DNA of 64,000 bases from Natrialba swarupiae (GCF_008245225.1 NZ_VTAW01000008.1:62001-126000); one strand, 5' to 3'. Counted from the first letter of the stretch, positions 28,437-37,529 are shown. Numbers and translations: made by a program. The notes: generated by a model not told the origin, from the sequence alone.

Positions 28437-28910
28437 TTACACACGCGGATCGCAGTCGGGTCCCGGATACTCGCCGTCCTCGACCGCCTCGTAGAGGCTC
28501 TCGGGAACGAACAGTCGCGCGAACGCGTCCGGCGGACGGGCGCTGACCGACACCCTGGGTTGGATCGTGAGGCCGGCTTTCGCCGACGTGAGCCGGTCGT
28601 CGTACGTGAGGAGATGCGCGGCACCTCCCTGGTAGGCCGACGCCAGCGCTGGATGGTCCTCCGGCGGATGCTCGACGGGAACGCGTTCGTCCTCGAGTCG
28701 CGTTCGGTGGTCCGCCGCGAGGGCGGCGTCGCCGAGTTCGGCGACGAGCCGTTCGGTCTCCTCGAGTAACGGATCGCTCGCGACGAGGTCGACCCACGAG
28801 TGACGACGGACGTGGTCGAGGGCGTCTCGAGCCGCTCCATCGACGAAGAGGTCGGCGGCGAGGACGGCGGGATCGGCGACGACGCGTGCGGGGTTTGGCT
28901 TTTCAGCCAT
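28437..28910 (-). CDS. PIN-like domain protein (possible nuclease)
   Basis: The 157-residue protein starts MAEKPNPARVVADPAVLAADLF, where an early Asp is set as in PIN domains. Later acidic or polar positions (VDLVASDPLLEETERLVAEL, ALASAYQGGAAHLLTYDDRL) match the PIN layout of strand, helix and Asp cluster. PIN proteins are usually RNases, often toxins. The family is known only as a haloarchaeal protein of unknown function. Its start overlaps the stop of a 59-residue gene by 8 bases, giving a two-gene unit like a toxin-antitoxin pair. The DUF7384 name may apply. Confidence 0.7.
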   Translation of the reverse strand: MAEKPNPARVVADPAVLAADLFVDGAARDALDHVRRHSWVDLVASDPLLEETERLVAELGDAALAADHRTRLEDERVPVEHPPEDHPALASAYQGGAAHLLTYDDRLTSAKAGLTIQPRVSVSARPPDAFARLFVPESLYEAVEDGEYPGPDCDPRV

Positions 28911-29082
28911 CGTCACCCTCCTCCGCCGCGTTGCCACGGGTTGCCGTCGAACCGTCACCAGCCGCCGTCGAATCGTCGCTCGCTCGCTGTCTCTCGAGGC
29001 CGTCGTACGTGCTCCGAACGCGGTCGTCGTCGACGTCGTACGCCCCAGCACGGTCGAACAGATCGCCCCAGCTCGCGGTCAT
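28903..29082 (-). CDS. Small protein overlapping the PIN-like gene (59 residues)
   Basis: It starts MTASWGDLFDRAGAYDVDDD and continues with an Arg/Asp/Ser-rich, probably disordered tail. The N-terminal block resembles small proteins I recall next to PIN-like genes in haloarchaea. The last 8 bases overlap the PIN-like start (ATGGCTGA), so the two are translationally coupled. The upstream-small, downstream-PIN order matches classic antitoxin-toxin operons, but no DNA-binding fold is visible. Confidence 0.6.
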   Translation of the reverse strand: MTASWGDLFDRAGAYDVDDDRVRSTYDGLERQRASDDSTAAGDGSTATRGNAAEEGDDG

Positions 29083-29163
29083 CGATCGAGGTTGGTGCTC
29101 GAGGGCCAAAGAACGACTGGCTTCGACCGGCGACCTCGTTTCTCCGGCTACGAGTGTCACCGG

Positions 29164-30267
29164 TTACGTCTCACGTGAGAGCAACCAGAACGCGACGGCG
29201 CCGAGAACGAACGCGACGCCGACGTTGACGGCGAGTCCGACCGCACCGACGCCGACCACGACCGCGAGCGACCGGCGTCCCGAGACTGGCTCGAACGCGG
29301 CCCGCGCCAGTTCGACGGCGACGACGACGAGTAACGCGCCGAGGACGGCCATCGGGAACGCCGCGAGCACCGCCCCGGCGGCGACCAGCGCGATCGCGAG
29401 GTAGCCGACGCCGAGCAGGACGTTCGCGCCACCGGTTCGCGCGCCGAAAGCGTGCTTACCGGCTAACCCGCCGCTCCCGTGACACATCGGGACCCCGCCG
29501 ATCGGGACCGCAGCGAGACAGGTTACGCCCATACTCTTCGAGAGCGAGTCCGCAGAGACGTCCCGGTCGTAGAGATCGCCACAGAGAAGTTCGGTCGCGA
29601 TCGCCGCGTTGCCGAGTGTCATCCCCAGCTGAGCGACCGTCCCCTCGAGGGCCGCAGTCGATAGCGTCGGCGTTCCGGCGGGAAACAGCGCGGCTGCCGG
29701 GAGTCGCGGCGTCGGCACACCGGCCGTCACGAGCGCCGCGAGCCCGCCCAGCGCGAGCACGATCAGGATGCTCACGCTTCGATAGCCAGCGACGGCGAAG
29801 AGACCGACGACGGCGAGTCCGGCCACCGCGACGGGAACGTTACCCGCGGAGAGTCCAACCGCCGCCTCGAGCAACAGCAAGGCGACCGCGAACTGGACGC
29901 CCCGGACGACGGGTTCGCCGACGACTCGCTGGAGGTGTCCGACGAGCCCGAACGATCCGATCGCGAGCAAGACGGCCCCGGCGAGCAATCCGGCCGCGGC
30001 GAGTTCGGGATACGAGAGCGATCCCACGATGGCGAGGCCGACTAACGCCTTCATCGGTTCGATCGAGAGCGGCATCCCGTAGTACACCCCCCATACGATC
30101 TGGAAGATTCCGAACCCGACCAGGACGTGGGGAAGCGAGACGGACGTCGTCGCCGCGAGCGCGACGAGCAGCGGGAGAACAGTAACCGAATCCCCTAGCG
30201 CACCCGTGAGTTCCGAGCTCGAAAACTCGAGACCCGAATCGACGGATCTGCCGATCAGGTACGCCAT
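29164..30267 (-). CDS. MOT1-type molybdate/sulfate transporter
   Basis: The 367-residue protein has about ten membrane helices. The N-terminal motif ELTGALGDSVTVLPLLVALA and the late motif GGVPMCHGSGGLAGKHAFGA are diagnostic of the MOT1/SulP-related molybdate transporters. Molybdate or sulfate uptake is therefore likely. No molybdenum cofactor genes are nearby. The start at 30267 gives MAYLIGRSVDSGLEFSSSEL. Confidence 0.88.
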   Translation of the reverse strand: MAYLIGRSVDSGLEFSSSELTGALGDSVTVLPLLVALAATTSVSLPHVLVGFGIFQIVWGVYYGMPLSIEPMKALVGLAIVGSLSYPELAAAGLLAGAVLLAIGSFGLVGHLQRVVGEPVVRGVQFAVALLLLEAAVGLSAGNVPVAVAGLAVVGLFAVAGYRSVSILIVLALGGLAALVTAGVPTPRLPAAALFPAGTPTLSTAALEGTVAQLGMTLGNAAIATELLCGDLYDRDVSADSLSKSMGVTCLAAVPIGGVPMCHGSGGLAGKHAFGARTGGANVLLGVGYLAIALVAAGAVLAAFPMAVLGALLVVVAVELARAAFEPVSGRRSLAVVVGVGAVGLAVNVGVAFVLGAVAFWLLSRET

Positions 30268-30394
30268 CGACAGTGGATTTAACGAGTAACTGTTTCACTG
30301 TTTCGAGTAACCAAAAGTGGTGTCTCTCTCCGGCCGACGAACCGACGTCCGGTTACGGGCACGCACGGATCTGCCGTCCAACCACGACGGGGAC

Positions 30395-32014
30395 TCACCG
30401 TGGCTCGTCCGACGCGTGAGGGATCGTTTCGGGCGTCGGCTCGGCCGTCGAGACCGCCTCCGGATCGACGTCGTCTGCGGCTCTCGCCTCGGGTAGATCG
30501 TAGCCGCGTTCGGTATCGTATCGCTCGAGGTGGCGATTTAGCTGCCCGGACTGGTCGGCGAGGACGGTCGCACTGTGGGCGACGTGGGAGAGCGCATCGG
30601 CCTGTGCGGACGCCCGCCGGGCCGCTCGCTGTGCCGACAGGGCGGTCTCGTCGCTCGTCTCCGCCGCCCCCTCGACCATCGCGACGACTTCCTCGGTCGA
30701 CGCCGCCTGCTGTTGGGTCGCCGCCGAAATCTCCTGGATTCCCTCGTTCGTGCGTTCGGAGAGGTCAGCGATCCGCTCGAGTGCCTCGGCGGCGTCCTCG
30801 ACGTCGTCGACACTCCCCTCGATACGTTCACGACTCCGCCGCACCTCGTCGGCCGCCGACAGCGCCCGCGTTCGAAGCCCCTCGAGGCGTTCCTCGACGT
30901 CTTTGACCGAGTCGTAGACCTCCTCGGAGAGGTTCTGAATCTCGTCGGCGACGGCAGTGAAGCCTCCCTCGCCACCCTGTGTCGATCGAGAGGCTTCGAT
31001 GTTAGCGTTCAACGCAAGCATGTTCGTCTGTTCGGCGATTCCGCTGATCGAGTCGATGAGACCGTCGATTCGTTCCGCCTCGTCCTCGAGCGCTTCGATC
31101 TCCGCGACGGCGCGTTCGGTCTCCTCTTCGATCACCGCCATTCCCTCGATGGCGTCGGACGCGGAGCGACCGCCATCCTGTCCGACGCGAGCCGTTTCGT
31201 CCGCGGTGTCGGCGACCTCGGACGCCGTCGCGGCGATCTCCTCGATCGTCGTCGAGAGCGACTCCATCTCCGCCGTCGCCGACCTGAGCTGTTCGTTCTG
31301 TTCGTCCGTGTCGTCGGCGACCGTCGAGAGGGCTTCACGGGTCCGCTCGCCCTCCGCCCGGACGGTCTCGATGCTCATGTTGAGTTCGCGGCTGTACGTG
31401 ACGACCTCCCCGGAGAACGACTTCAGCGTCGAGAACGTCTCCTCGATCTCCGCGAGCATCTCGTTTGAGTTCCGTGCGAGGTCGCCGATCACGTCGTGGC
31501 TTCCCTCGGGATCGAACCGCTCCGTTAGATCGCCGTCAGCGACCGACCGCGTCACGTCCGCGTGGACACCGACCGTTCGCTCGAGATCCGAGAGCGTCCG
31601 ATCGGTCCGCTCACTCTCCTCGAGTCGGTCCCGGATCGACGCGAGGTCCGTTGCGAGGTCGGCGACGACGTCACTCCGGTCCGTCTCGAACTCAACGTCG
31701 TGGTCTCCGTCTTCGAGTCGAGTCGTTCGCTCGCAAAGCTCCGCGACCGCGGTTCGGAGTTCGTCGCGTTCCTGTGGGGCCGACTTCGCATCCGAAACCG
31801 ACGCGATCAGTATCGCGATGAACCCGGTCGCGACGACACCGCCCACACCGGCGGCAAGCGTCGGCGTGGCAGGTTCGCCGAGTCCGAACGCGACTCCGGT
31901 GGCGACGGCCACTCCGACGAGCACGATGACGACGCCGAATCCGAACGGGCGGTCGGTCTGGATCGCCGCGGGAAGCGGCGACGTCGAGCCGGTACTCGAG
32001 TGCTGTGCGGTCAT
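30395..32014 (-). CDS. Methyl-accepting chemotaxis-type transducer coupled to H-NOX
   Basis: The 539-residue protein has two closely spaced N-terminal membrane helices (about 21-44 and 48-67) with almost no outer loop, so it has no extracellular sensor. A HAMP-like and coiled-coil region follows, then the MCP signalling hairpin with ISGIAEQTNMLALNANIEAS, and a C-terminal acidic tail. Its ATG overlaps the H-NOX stop (ATGA), which indicates that H-NOX supplies the signal. Its role is to relay gas-ligand binding to CheA/CheW-type kinases, or to act as a non-motility transducer. Confidence 0.92.
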   Translation of the reverse strand: MTAQHSSTGSTSPLPAAIQTDRPFGFGVVIVLVGVAVATGVAFGLGEPATPTLAAGVGGVVATGFIAILIASVSDAKSAPQERDELRTAVAELCERTTRLEDGDHDVEFETDRSDVVADLATDLASIRDRLEESERTDRTLSDLERTVGVHADVTRSVADGDLTERFDPEGSHDVIGDLARNSNEMLAEIEETFSTLKSFSGEVVTYSRELNMSIETVRAEGERTREALSTVADDTDEQNEQLRSATAEMESLSTTIEEIAATASEVADTADETARVGQDGGRSASDAIEGMAVIEEETERAVAEIEALEDEAERIDGLIDSISGIAEQTNMLALNANIEASRSTQGGEGGFTAVADEIQNLSEEVYDSVKDVEERLEGLRTRALSAADEVRRSRERIEGSVDDVEDAAEALERIADLSERTNEGIQEISAATQQQAASTEEVVAMVEGAAETSDETALSAQRAARRASAQADALSHVAHSATVLADQSGQLNRHLERYDTERGYDLPEARAADDVDPEAVSTAEPTPETIPHASDEPR

Positions 32015-32610
32015 TGCGTCACCTCGGTTCGGCGTTCGGTCGACGCCTCGTCCGCCGACGCGCCCTCCGCGACGGGCCGTTCGACGACGAACCGACAGGC
32101 GTCGTCGCCCTCGAACATGCACGTCGTCTCCTCGACGAGGAGCGTCGCGTCGAAGTGGTCGGCGACCCCCTGGATCGCACCGCGGGCGATATCACACAGC
32201 TGTCGATCCGAATCGTACGTGATTCGAACCCGGTTCTCGTCCAGCCACTCGGTTTTGACACGCGGTGTCGTCAACTCGGTGAGATCGCGCGTCCGCAACG
32301 ACGTGTGAAATCGCTGGATATTCGCGAGCAGTTCGAGGGCGTCCCACTCCTCGTCGATGTGCAGGTCGTACGTCTCGAGCAGGGCCGGGACGACCCAGCG
32401 GCCGTACTCTGAGAGGATCGTTCGCGGGCTCTCACCCGTCAGGCTTCCCGCAGCACGAACGAGTTCGTAGACGTCACCGTCGGGATAGACCGTCACGGGA
32501 ACGTACACCTTCTCGTCGACGTCTGCTTCGCGTTGAATCTCGAGCCACCTCTCCTCGTCGTACGTGTCGACGACGAAATCACGAAGCGTTTTCAGTATGA
32601 TTCCGTGCAT
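32011..32610 (-). CDS. H-NOX heme-based NO/O2 sensor
   Basis: This 199-residue protein of the heme NO-binding family starts MHGIILKTLRDFVVDTYDEE. His102 (NIQRFHTSLR) is at the position of the axial heme ligand. Pro116 follows (TTPRVK), and YDSDR (Y132, S134, R136) is the YxSxR signature that binds heme propionates. The following helix is RGAIQGVADHF. The C-terminal tail is acidic. The gene overlaps the transducer by four bases (ATGA), the typical bacterial arrangement of an H-NOX with its MCP partner. A 66-base palindrome lies upstream. Confidence 0.92.
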   Translation of the reverse strand: MHGIILKTLRDFVVDTYDEERWLEIQREADVDEKVYVPVTVYPDGDVYELVRAAGSLTGESPRTILSEYGRWVVPALLETYDLHIDEEWDALELLANIQRFHTSLRTRDLTELTTPRVKTEWLDENRVRITYDSDRQLCDIARGAIQGVADHFDATLLVEETTCMFEGDDACRFVVERPVAEGASADEASTERRTEVTQ

Positions 32611-32647
32611 TCCTCACCCCCCGATCGTCTCCAGCAGTGCGCTTGCC

Positions 32648-32713
32648 AAACTGTTACTCGATCCATGTTCCATAATATTTTACTCGTTTTAGACGAAAAC
32701 ATAATAACAGTTT
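32648..32713. promoter_or_regulatory. A/T-rich divergent promoter region with 9-base inverted repeat
   Basis: aaactgtta (32648-32656) and taacagttt (32705-32713) form a perfect inverted repeat around an A/T-rich core containing cataatattttactcg. It lies between the H-NOX gene and the AIR-synthase-like gene and could be an operator. Confidence 0.5.
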
Positions 32714-32824
32714 CGGGAATAGTGTCATCTTAACTATGTCTGTCTGGCGAACGACAGCTGCGGGTGACGGAGGCCACGAAACTGGAACGGACGATATAAG
32801 GTGTCGAGTCCAGATCGGTCGAAC

Positions 32825-33832
32825 GTGACCAACCTCGGCAAGATCGATCGGACGGTCTTCGAGAACGCCGTCGCGGCGAACCTCGGTGCCAGCCGCGACG
32901 ACGTCGCCCTCGGACCGCAACACGGTGTCGACTTTGGCGTGATCGATGTCGACGGAACGGCGCTCGTGACCGCGACGGATCCGCTCTCGATCCTCCCGGC
33001 GCTTGGCCTCGAGCGCGCGGCGCGGTTCGCCCTCGATCTCGTGCTCGCGGACGTCGCCGTCAGCGGCGTTTCCCCGTCGCATCTCTCGATCTGTTTCACC
33101 CTCCCGGCGACGATGACCGACGACGAGTTCGCGACGATCCAGTCGACGATCCACGAGGGGTGTGTCGACCTCGGCGTCGCCGTCGTCACCGGACACACTG
33201 CCCGCTACTCCGATTCGTCTCACCCCTGGGTCGGCGCGGCGACCGCGATGGGCGTCGGCGGCCACGACGAGATCGTTTGCCCCGACGGCGCACGGCCCGG
33301 TGACAGACTCCTGTTGACGACCGGCCCCGCCGTCGAGTCGGTCGGCCTCCTGAGCACCCTGTTCGGCGATCGAATCGCCGTTTCCGAAGACGTGCTGGCC
33401 GACGCCCAGGAACGCCTCGAGGACGTCTACTGCGTCCGAGACGCCCTCACGGCGGCCGCCGCGGGACCGGTGACGGCGATGCACGACGTGACCGAAGGTG
33501 GCCTCGCGGGCGCACTGAACGAGATGGCCGACGGCGCCGGCGCCCGCTTCGAGATCGACCGCGAGGCCGTCCCGATGCGTCCTGGCGTCCGCGAAGTGTG
33601 TGAGACACTCGAGATCGATCCGTGGGCCGCCACAAGCTGTGGGTCACTCGCCATCGCGGTCGATCCGGCGGGCGTCGACGCCGTTCGCGGAGCGCTCGAG
33701 GATCGCGGGACCGTCGTCGCCGAAATCGGACGCGTCACCGAGGGAAAAGGCGTCCTCGTCGACGGTGATCAGCTCGAGCATCCGAGCGTCGATCCGTCGT
33801 GGGCGGCCTATGCGGAACTGGCATCGCAGTAA
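32825..33832 (+). CDS. AIR-synthase-related protein (PurM/HypE/ThiL fold)
   Basis: The 335-residue protein starts at GTG 32825 (MTNLGKIDRTVFENAVAANL). It has the PurM-like N-terminal domain with VDFGVIDVDGTALVTATDPL and RAARFALDLVLADVAVSGVS. A central glycine-rich segment follows (VVTGHTARYS), and a C-terminal domain carries VTAMHDVTEGGLAGALNEMA. These match HypE/ThiL-like ATP-binding enzymes, but the reaction is unknown. thiD follows by 112 bases, so a thiamine link is possible. A TATA box (gatata, 32793-32798) lies 29 bases upstream, suggesting a leaderless start. Confidence 0.87.
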   Translation: MTNLGKIDRTVFENAVAANLGASRDDVALGPQHGVDFGVIDVDGTALVTATDPLSILPALGLERAARFALDLVLADVAVSGVSPSHLSICFTLPATMTDDEFATIQSTIHEGCVDLGVAVVTGHTARYSDSSHPWVGAATAMGVGGHDEIVCPDGARPGDRLLLTTGPAVESVGLLSTLFGDRIAVSEDVLADAQERLEDVYCVRDALTAAAAGPVTAMHDVTEGGLAGALNEMADGAGARFEIDREAVPMRPGVREVCETLEIDPWAATSCGSLAIAVDPAGVDAVRGALEDRGTVVAEIGRVTEGKGVLVDGDQLEHPSVDPSWAAYAELASQ

Positions 33833-33944
33833 CGCACTCGAGACGGAGAGGATGGCGGTACTACCACTGGAACAACGGCGGCACCATCTCCGGAGAAACG
33901 CTGGGACCATCATCGATTTGTATAACCGAGGTATACACGGAGGT

Positions 33945-34772
33945 ATGCGAACGCCCACACCCGAATCCAGACCGGTCGCGTTGACGATCGCGGGCAGCGA
34001 CTCCGGCGGCGGCGCCGGGATCCAGGCCGACCTCGCGACGTTCGCGACCCACGGCGTCTACGGCACGTCGGCGATCACCGCCGTCACCGCCCAGCACACC
34101 CGCGGCGTCGACTCGTCGTTCGTCCTGCCGACCGACGAGATCGCCGCCCAGATCGACGCCGTCGTCGGCGACGTCGAGGTCGGCGCGGCGAAGACGGGGA
34201 TGCTCGCGACGACCGAGGTCGTCGAACTGGTCGCCGACCGCGCTCGAGGGTTCGCGTTCCCGCTCGTCGTCGACCCCGTGATGGTCGCCACCTCGGGTGA
34301 CCGGTTGCTCGACGAAGCGGCCGAGCGCGCCTACGAGAACCTGATCGCCGAGGCCGCGGTCGTGACGCCGAACGCCGACGAGGCCGACGTGCTGACCGGG
34401 ATCGAGATCGACGGCGAAGAGAGCGCTCGCGAGGCCGGTGAGACGTTACTCGAGATGGGTGCCGACGCCGCGCTGATCAAAGGTGGTCACGTCCCCGGCG
34501 AGACGGTCCGGGACGTGCTGGTCCGTCCCGGCGACGGCCCAGCGGGCGTCGAGGGATCGACGAGTACAGTGTTCGAACACGAGCGCGTCGACACCGACGC
34601 AACCCACGGCTCCGGCTGTACGCTCGCGGCCGCCATCGCCGCGAGGCTCGCGTCCGGCGACGGACTCGAGTCCGCCGTCGAGGGCGCGACGGACTTTCTG
34701 GCTCGAGCGATCGAACACCACTACGACGTCGGGCGCGGACCAGGGGCGGTCAATCACTCGGTCGATCGGTGA
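33945..34772 (+). CDS. thiD: Hydroxymethylpyrimidine (phosphate) kinase
   Basis: ThiD phosphorylates hydroxymethylpyrimidine in thiamine synthesis. The 275-residue protein has ALTIAGSDSGGGAGIQADLA at its N-terminus, then YGTSAITAVTAQHTRGV, VVDPVMVATSGDRLL, VVTPNADEADVLTG and THGSGCTLAAAIAARL (anion hole), in family order. It lacks the fused ThiN domain seen in some archaeal ThiD proteins. ATG 33945 lies about 23 bases after gtataa (33920-33925), so the transcript is probably leaderless. Confidence 0.95.
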   Translation: MRTPTPESRPVALTIAGSDSGGGAGIQADLATFATHGVYGTSAITAVTAQHTRGVDSSFVLPTDEIAAQIDAVVGDVEVGAAKTGMLATTEVVELVADRARGFAFPLVVDPVMVATSGDRLLDEAAERAYENLIAEAAVVTPNADEADVLTGIEIDGEESAREAGETLLEMGADAALIKGGHVPGETVRDVLVRPGDGPAGVEGSTSTVFEHERVDTDATHGSGCTLAAAIAARLASGDGLESAVEGATDFLARAIEHHYDVGRGPGAVNHSVDR

Positions 34773-34860
34773 GCACCGTCGGATTCGCGGACGGCAACCC
34801 AAAGAGCGTTGGTGAAGCGCTCGAGCGCCGTTTTCCTCGAGGGGTATCGCCCGACAGAAG

Positions 34861-35877
34861 TCACTTCATCCCGGCGAACGTCCGGTAGGCCGTCTTCGCG
34901 AGCGACATCTCGAGGCCAGAGGATTCGACGACGTAGTAGGGGCGCAACTCGCCGTTGAACTTCCCTTTGTACTCACAGAGACGTTCGGTGTTCGCGCCGA
35001 CGAGATCGTAGCCGGTCACCGACTCGAGGTCGGGGTCAGTGACGACGTCCTCCAGGATGGCACGGTGGAGGAGGTTGTTCACGCTGACGTGGTCGTAGGA
35101 GGCGGTGACGCCGCCCTGCCAGTAGTAGGCGAGTTCCGGCGCGAACAGCGTGATGATGCCGCTCTGGTAGGTTCCGTCCGGTGCTCGAGCGACGTAGACG
35201 CGCCACTGATCGTCCTCGAGCGTCGAGAGGAGATCCCGCAGGAAGGGACGAGACATCGGCGCGGTGTCGTCGTACTCGGCGTACTGGTCGACGACGTCGT
35301 CGTACACCCGCAGCGCCGCGTCGATTCCCTCGGTCTGGATCGTGAGATCCACGTCGTCGATCCGGCGCATCTCGTTTCGCAGGCTCTTGCTGAAGCCGGC
35401 CATGGCGTCCTCGACATCGGAACAGCCCTGGAGGTCGACGACGTAGGTGAACTTCGGTTCGACGGAGAGGTCGTTCCAGGCGAACGGTCTCGGATCGTCG
35501 TAGTAGATGTGACAGGACGATCGGAAGAGCGTCGATCGGTTGGCGACCGCGAGGTCGTCGACGACGGCGGAGATCAGTTCGCCGTTGATCCGTTCGGCCT
35601 TGCGGGGTTTCGGGCTATTGGGGTCGAGGATCGGGCCCAGACGAGGAACGCCCAGCGAGACGGGTGGCGAGAATGCCGTCCGCCCGATCGAGCGCTCGCC
35701 GACGAAGACGGGGAGGAGACCGACCGACTGCTGTCCCTTGTAGGCGCCGTACAACCGAAGCGTCGCGTCAGTGTGATCGTCGAGAACGCGGAGTGCGTCT
35801 GGCTCGTGGAAGATCTCGTATCCGGACGACGGGAGGGCCTCGCGCCAGTCCTCGAGATCGATTCGTGTGACGTCCAT
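34861..35877 (-). CDS. FemAB/BioF2-like GNAT-fold acyl- or aminoacyltransferase
   Basis: The 338-residue protein has the FemAB-type two-part GNAT fold. A central segment reads FSKSLRNEMRR, and the C-terminal half (SGIITLFAPELAYYWQGGVT, YDLVGANTERLCEYKGKFNG) is typical of proteins that bear a second, CoA-type fold. Such enzymes in bacteria add amino acids to peptidoglycan and in haloarchaea are found among surface-glycan genes. The substrate is unknown. The start at 35877 gives MDVTRIDLEDWREALPSSGY. It is in a block with polysaccharide-acting genes (36075-41495). Confidence 0.8.
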   Translation of the reverse strand: MDVTRIDLEDWREALPSSGYEIFHEPDALRVLDDHTDATLRLYGAYKGQQSVGLLPVFVGERSIGRTAFSPPVSLGVPRLGPILDPNSPKPRKAERINGELISAVVDDLAVANRSTLFRSSCHIYYDDPRPFAWNDLSVEPKFTYVVDLQGCSDVEDAMAGFSKSLRNEMRRIDDVDLTIQTEGIDAALRVYDDVVDQYAEYDDTAPMSRPFLRDLLSTLEDDQWRVYVARAPDGTYQSGIITLFAPELAYYWQGGVTASYDHVSVNNLLHRAILEDVVTDPDLESVTGYDLVGANTERLCEYKGKFNGELRPYYVVESSGLEMSLAKTAYRTFAGMK

Positions 35878-36074
35878 GCTGGGACACCGTTTGGCTCCCG
35901 ACGACGTTGTTATCCACACAGTAATCGGCCGAAGAGTGTCACGAAATCCGTTTGGCGCGTGCGTACCTCGCTGTCAGTCGAGTCACAACAAAGAGCATAC
36001 TCGAGCGGACGACCTCGACGATCGGTTGCAGAGAACTGAACGGACGATGCTACCGTCTCAAACCGTCCTACCAC

Positions 36075-37331
36075 TCAAACCGACGGAAAACGGTCCGACT
36101 CACTGCGGGCGAGGAGGTACTCCGAGAGCGCGTAGGCCATCCACCCCTGACACCACCGCATCAGCGTGACTCGCTTGGTGTGGTGGCGAAACTGGCGGTA
36201 GTAGAATCGCCCCTCCTCGACCTGCAGGTTCGCGAGCACCCACCGGAGGATTCTGTCGGCGAGTTCGAGGTCGCCCTCGCGGGTGAACACCAGCATGCCC
36301 TGCGTGCTCGCGTGGATGTCGCGGGGGTAGCCGTTGGATTCGTCGAAGTTGGGCGCACCGTCGAGTTCGAACAGTTCGGTGCGGTAGAACTCGAGAGCGT
36401 CCTCGAGCGTCTCGCTGTACCGATCTTCGTCGACGACGTCGCGATAGCGCTGGAAGGACTCGATGATGAAGCCGTTGTGGTGGCTGTCCATCGAGAGATG
36501 TGAGGCGTCGGCCGGAAGCCGGTAGGGCCAGCCGCCCACGTCGGTCTGGTTGGCGGCGACGTGATCTAAGATCTTCGTCGCGCGGTCGCGAAGCGCTTCG
36601 TTTCCGGTCCGGTCGTAGAGGTCGACGAACATCCCGGCCCCGAGGGCGGCGGCGTTCAGCGTGTAGGAGTCGTCGGGGTGGTTCATGTGGTAGTCGATCT
36701 TCGCACCGTCGGGGACCTCCCGGTAGTTCAGGTCCTCGATCACGAACGACGGTGCGGTGCGTGCGAGTTCGGCGTACTCGGGGTCGAGATCGGCGGCCTG
36801 AAGGAGCGCCCTGACGGCGTACGTCGTCGAGACGACGTCCGGATCGCTCGGGACGCCTTTGGTATGAACGTGTTGCATCTCGTGGCGATGCCCCCCACAG
36901 AAGCCACTGTACCCCGTGATCCGTTCCTCGACGAGCCAGTTTGCGAGCCTGTCGGCTTCGCCGATCGGGTCGAACGCCGGCTCGAGCGGGGCGTCGTACT
37001 CGCGGATCAATCGGTGGTAGTTCAGGTTGGCCATCGCGAACAGCGCGGCTCCCTTGTAGTTTCGCCGGTGTTCGACGCCCAACAGCGGTCTGACGTCGAC
37101 CGGCGTCCGCTTGACGACCTCCTGGACGACCAGGTTGAGCACCCGGTTTTCGAACGGAAGCGACTGGAGGAGCTGGCTGCTCATTCCGTCGCCGTAATCG
37201 GGGCCGATGTAGTCTCGTCTGCGTGCGTACGCAAGCGTCGAATCGAGGACGGAGGCGTACGACTCGAGCGCTCGAGTCCGCGTTTCCGCCGGTTCCGCCG
37301 GGTTCGTCTCTGAAACGCCGTATGACTGCAT
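36075..37331 (-). CDS. Probable alpha-barrel enzyme of a glycan locus, function unknown
   Basis: The protein has 418 residues and is helical throughout, with repeated patterns such as LNAAALGAGMFVDLYDRTGN, then DHVAANQTDVGGWPYRLPAD, that recall alpha/alpha-barrel glycosidases, lyases or cyclases. A striking His-rich motif is FCGGHRHEMQHVHTKGVPSD, possibly metal-binding. Homologues carry unreliable names in annotations. The start at 37331 follows a TATA element (tataataat on the minus strand, about 37358-37366) at about 28-32 bases. It is divergent from a DUF354 glycosyltransferase. Confidence 0.75.
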   Translation of the reverse strand: MQSYGVSETNPAEPAETRTRALESYASVLDSTLAYARRRDYIGPDYGDGMSSQLLQSLPFENRVLNLVVQEVVKRTPVDVRPLLGVEHRRNYKGAALFAMANLNYHRLIREYDAPLEPAFDPIGEADRLANWLVEERITGYSGFCGGHRHEMQHVHTKGVPSDPDVVSTTYAVRALLQAADLDPEYAELARTAPSFVIEDLNYREVPDGAKIDYHMNHPDDSYTLNAAALGAGMFVDLYDRTGNEALRDRATKILDHVAANQTDVGGWPYRLPADASHLSMDSHHNGFIIESFQRYRDVVDEDRYSETLEDALEFYRTELFELDGAPNFDESNGYPRDIHASTQGMLVFTREGDLELADRILRWVLANLQVEEGRFYYRQFRHHTKRVTLMRWCQGWMAYALSEYLLARSESDRFPSV

Positions 37332-37529
37332 CTACCGTCCTCTGGAAACATATCCACATTATTATACGCTTGCTACCCCTCGACACGAGGTCGCCGTGAC
37401 GCCGTCGCCGGCGTCTGAATCCGAGTACTCGCGGACTGTAGTCGATCCACCGAGTCGTTCCGGAGGGTATGTCCCAGATAACAAACCGCGCTCTCCCCCA
37501 CTCGTCGAACAGGATACCGTGGGCTCCAC

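Noticed and set aside
36100-37386. 428-codon minus-strand frame overlapping the helical enzyme gene in another frame
   Set aside because: Arg- and Pro-rich product, typical of a shifted frame; the accepted frame has clean haloarchaeal composition.
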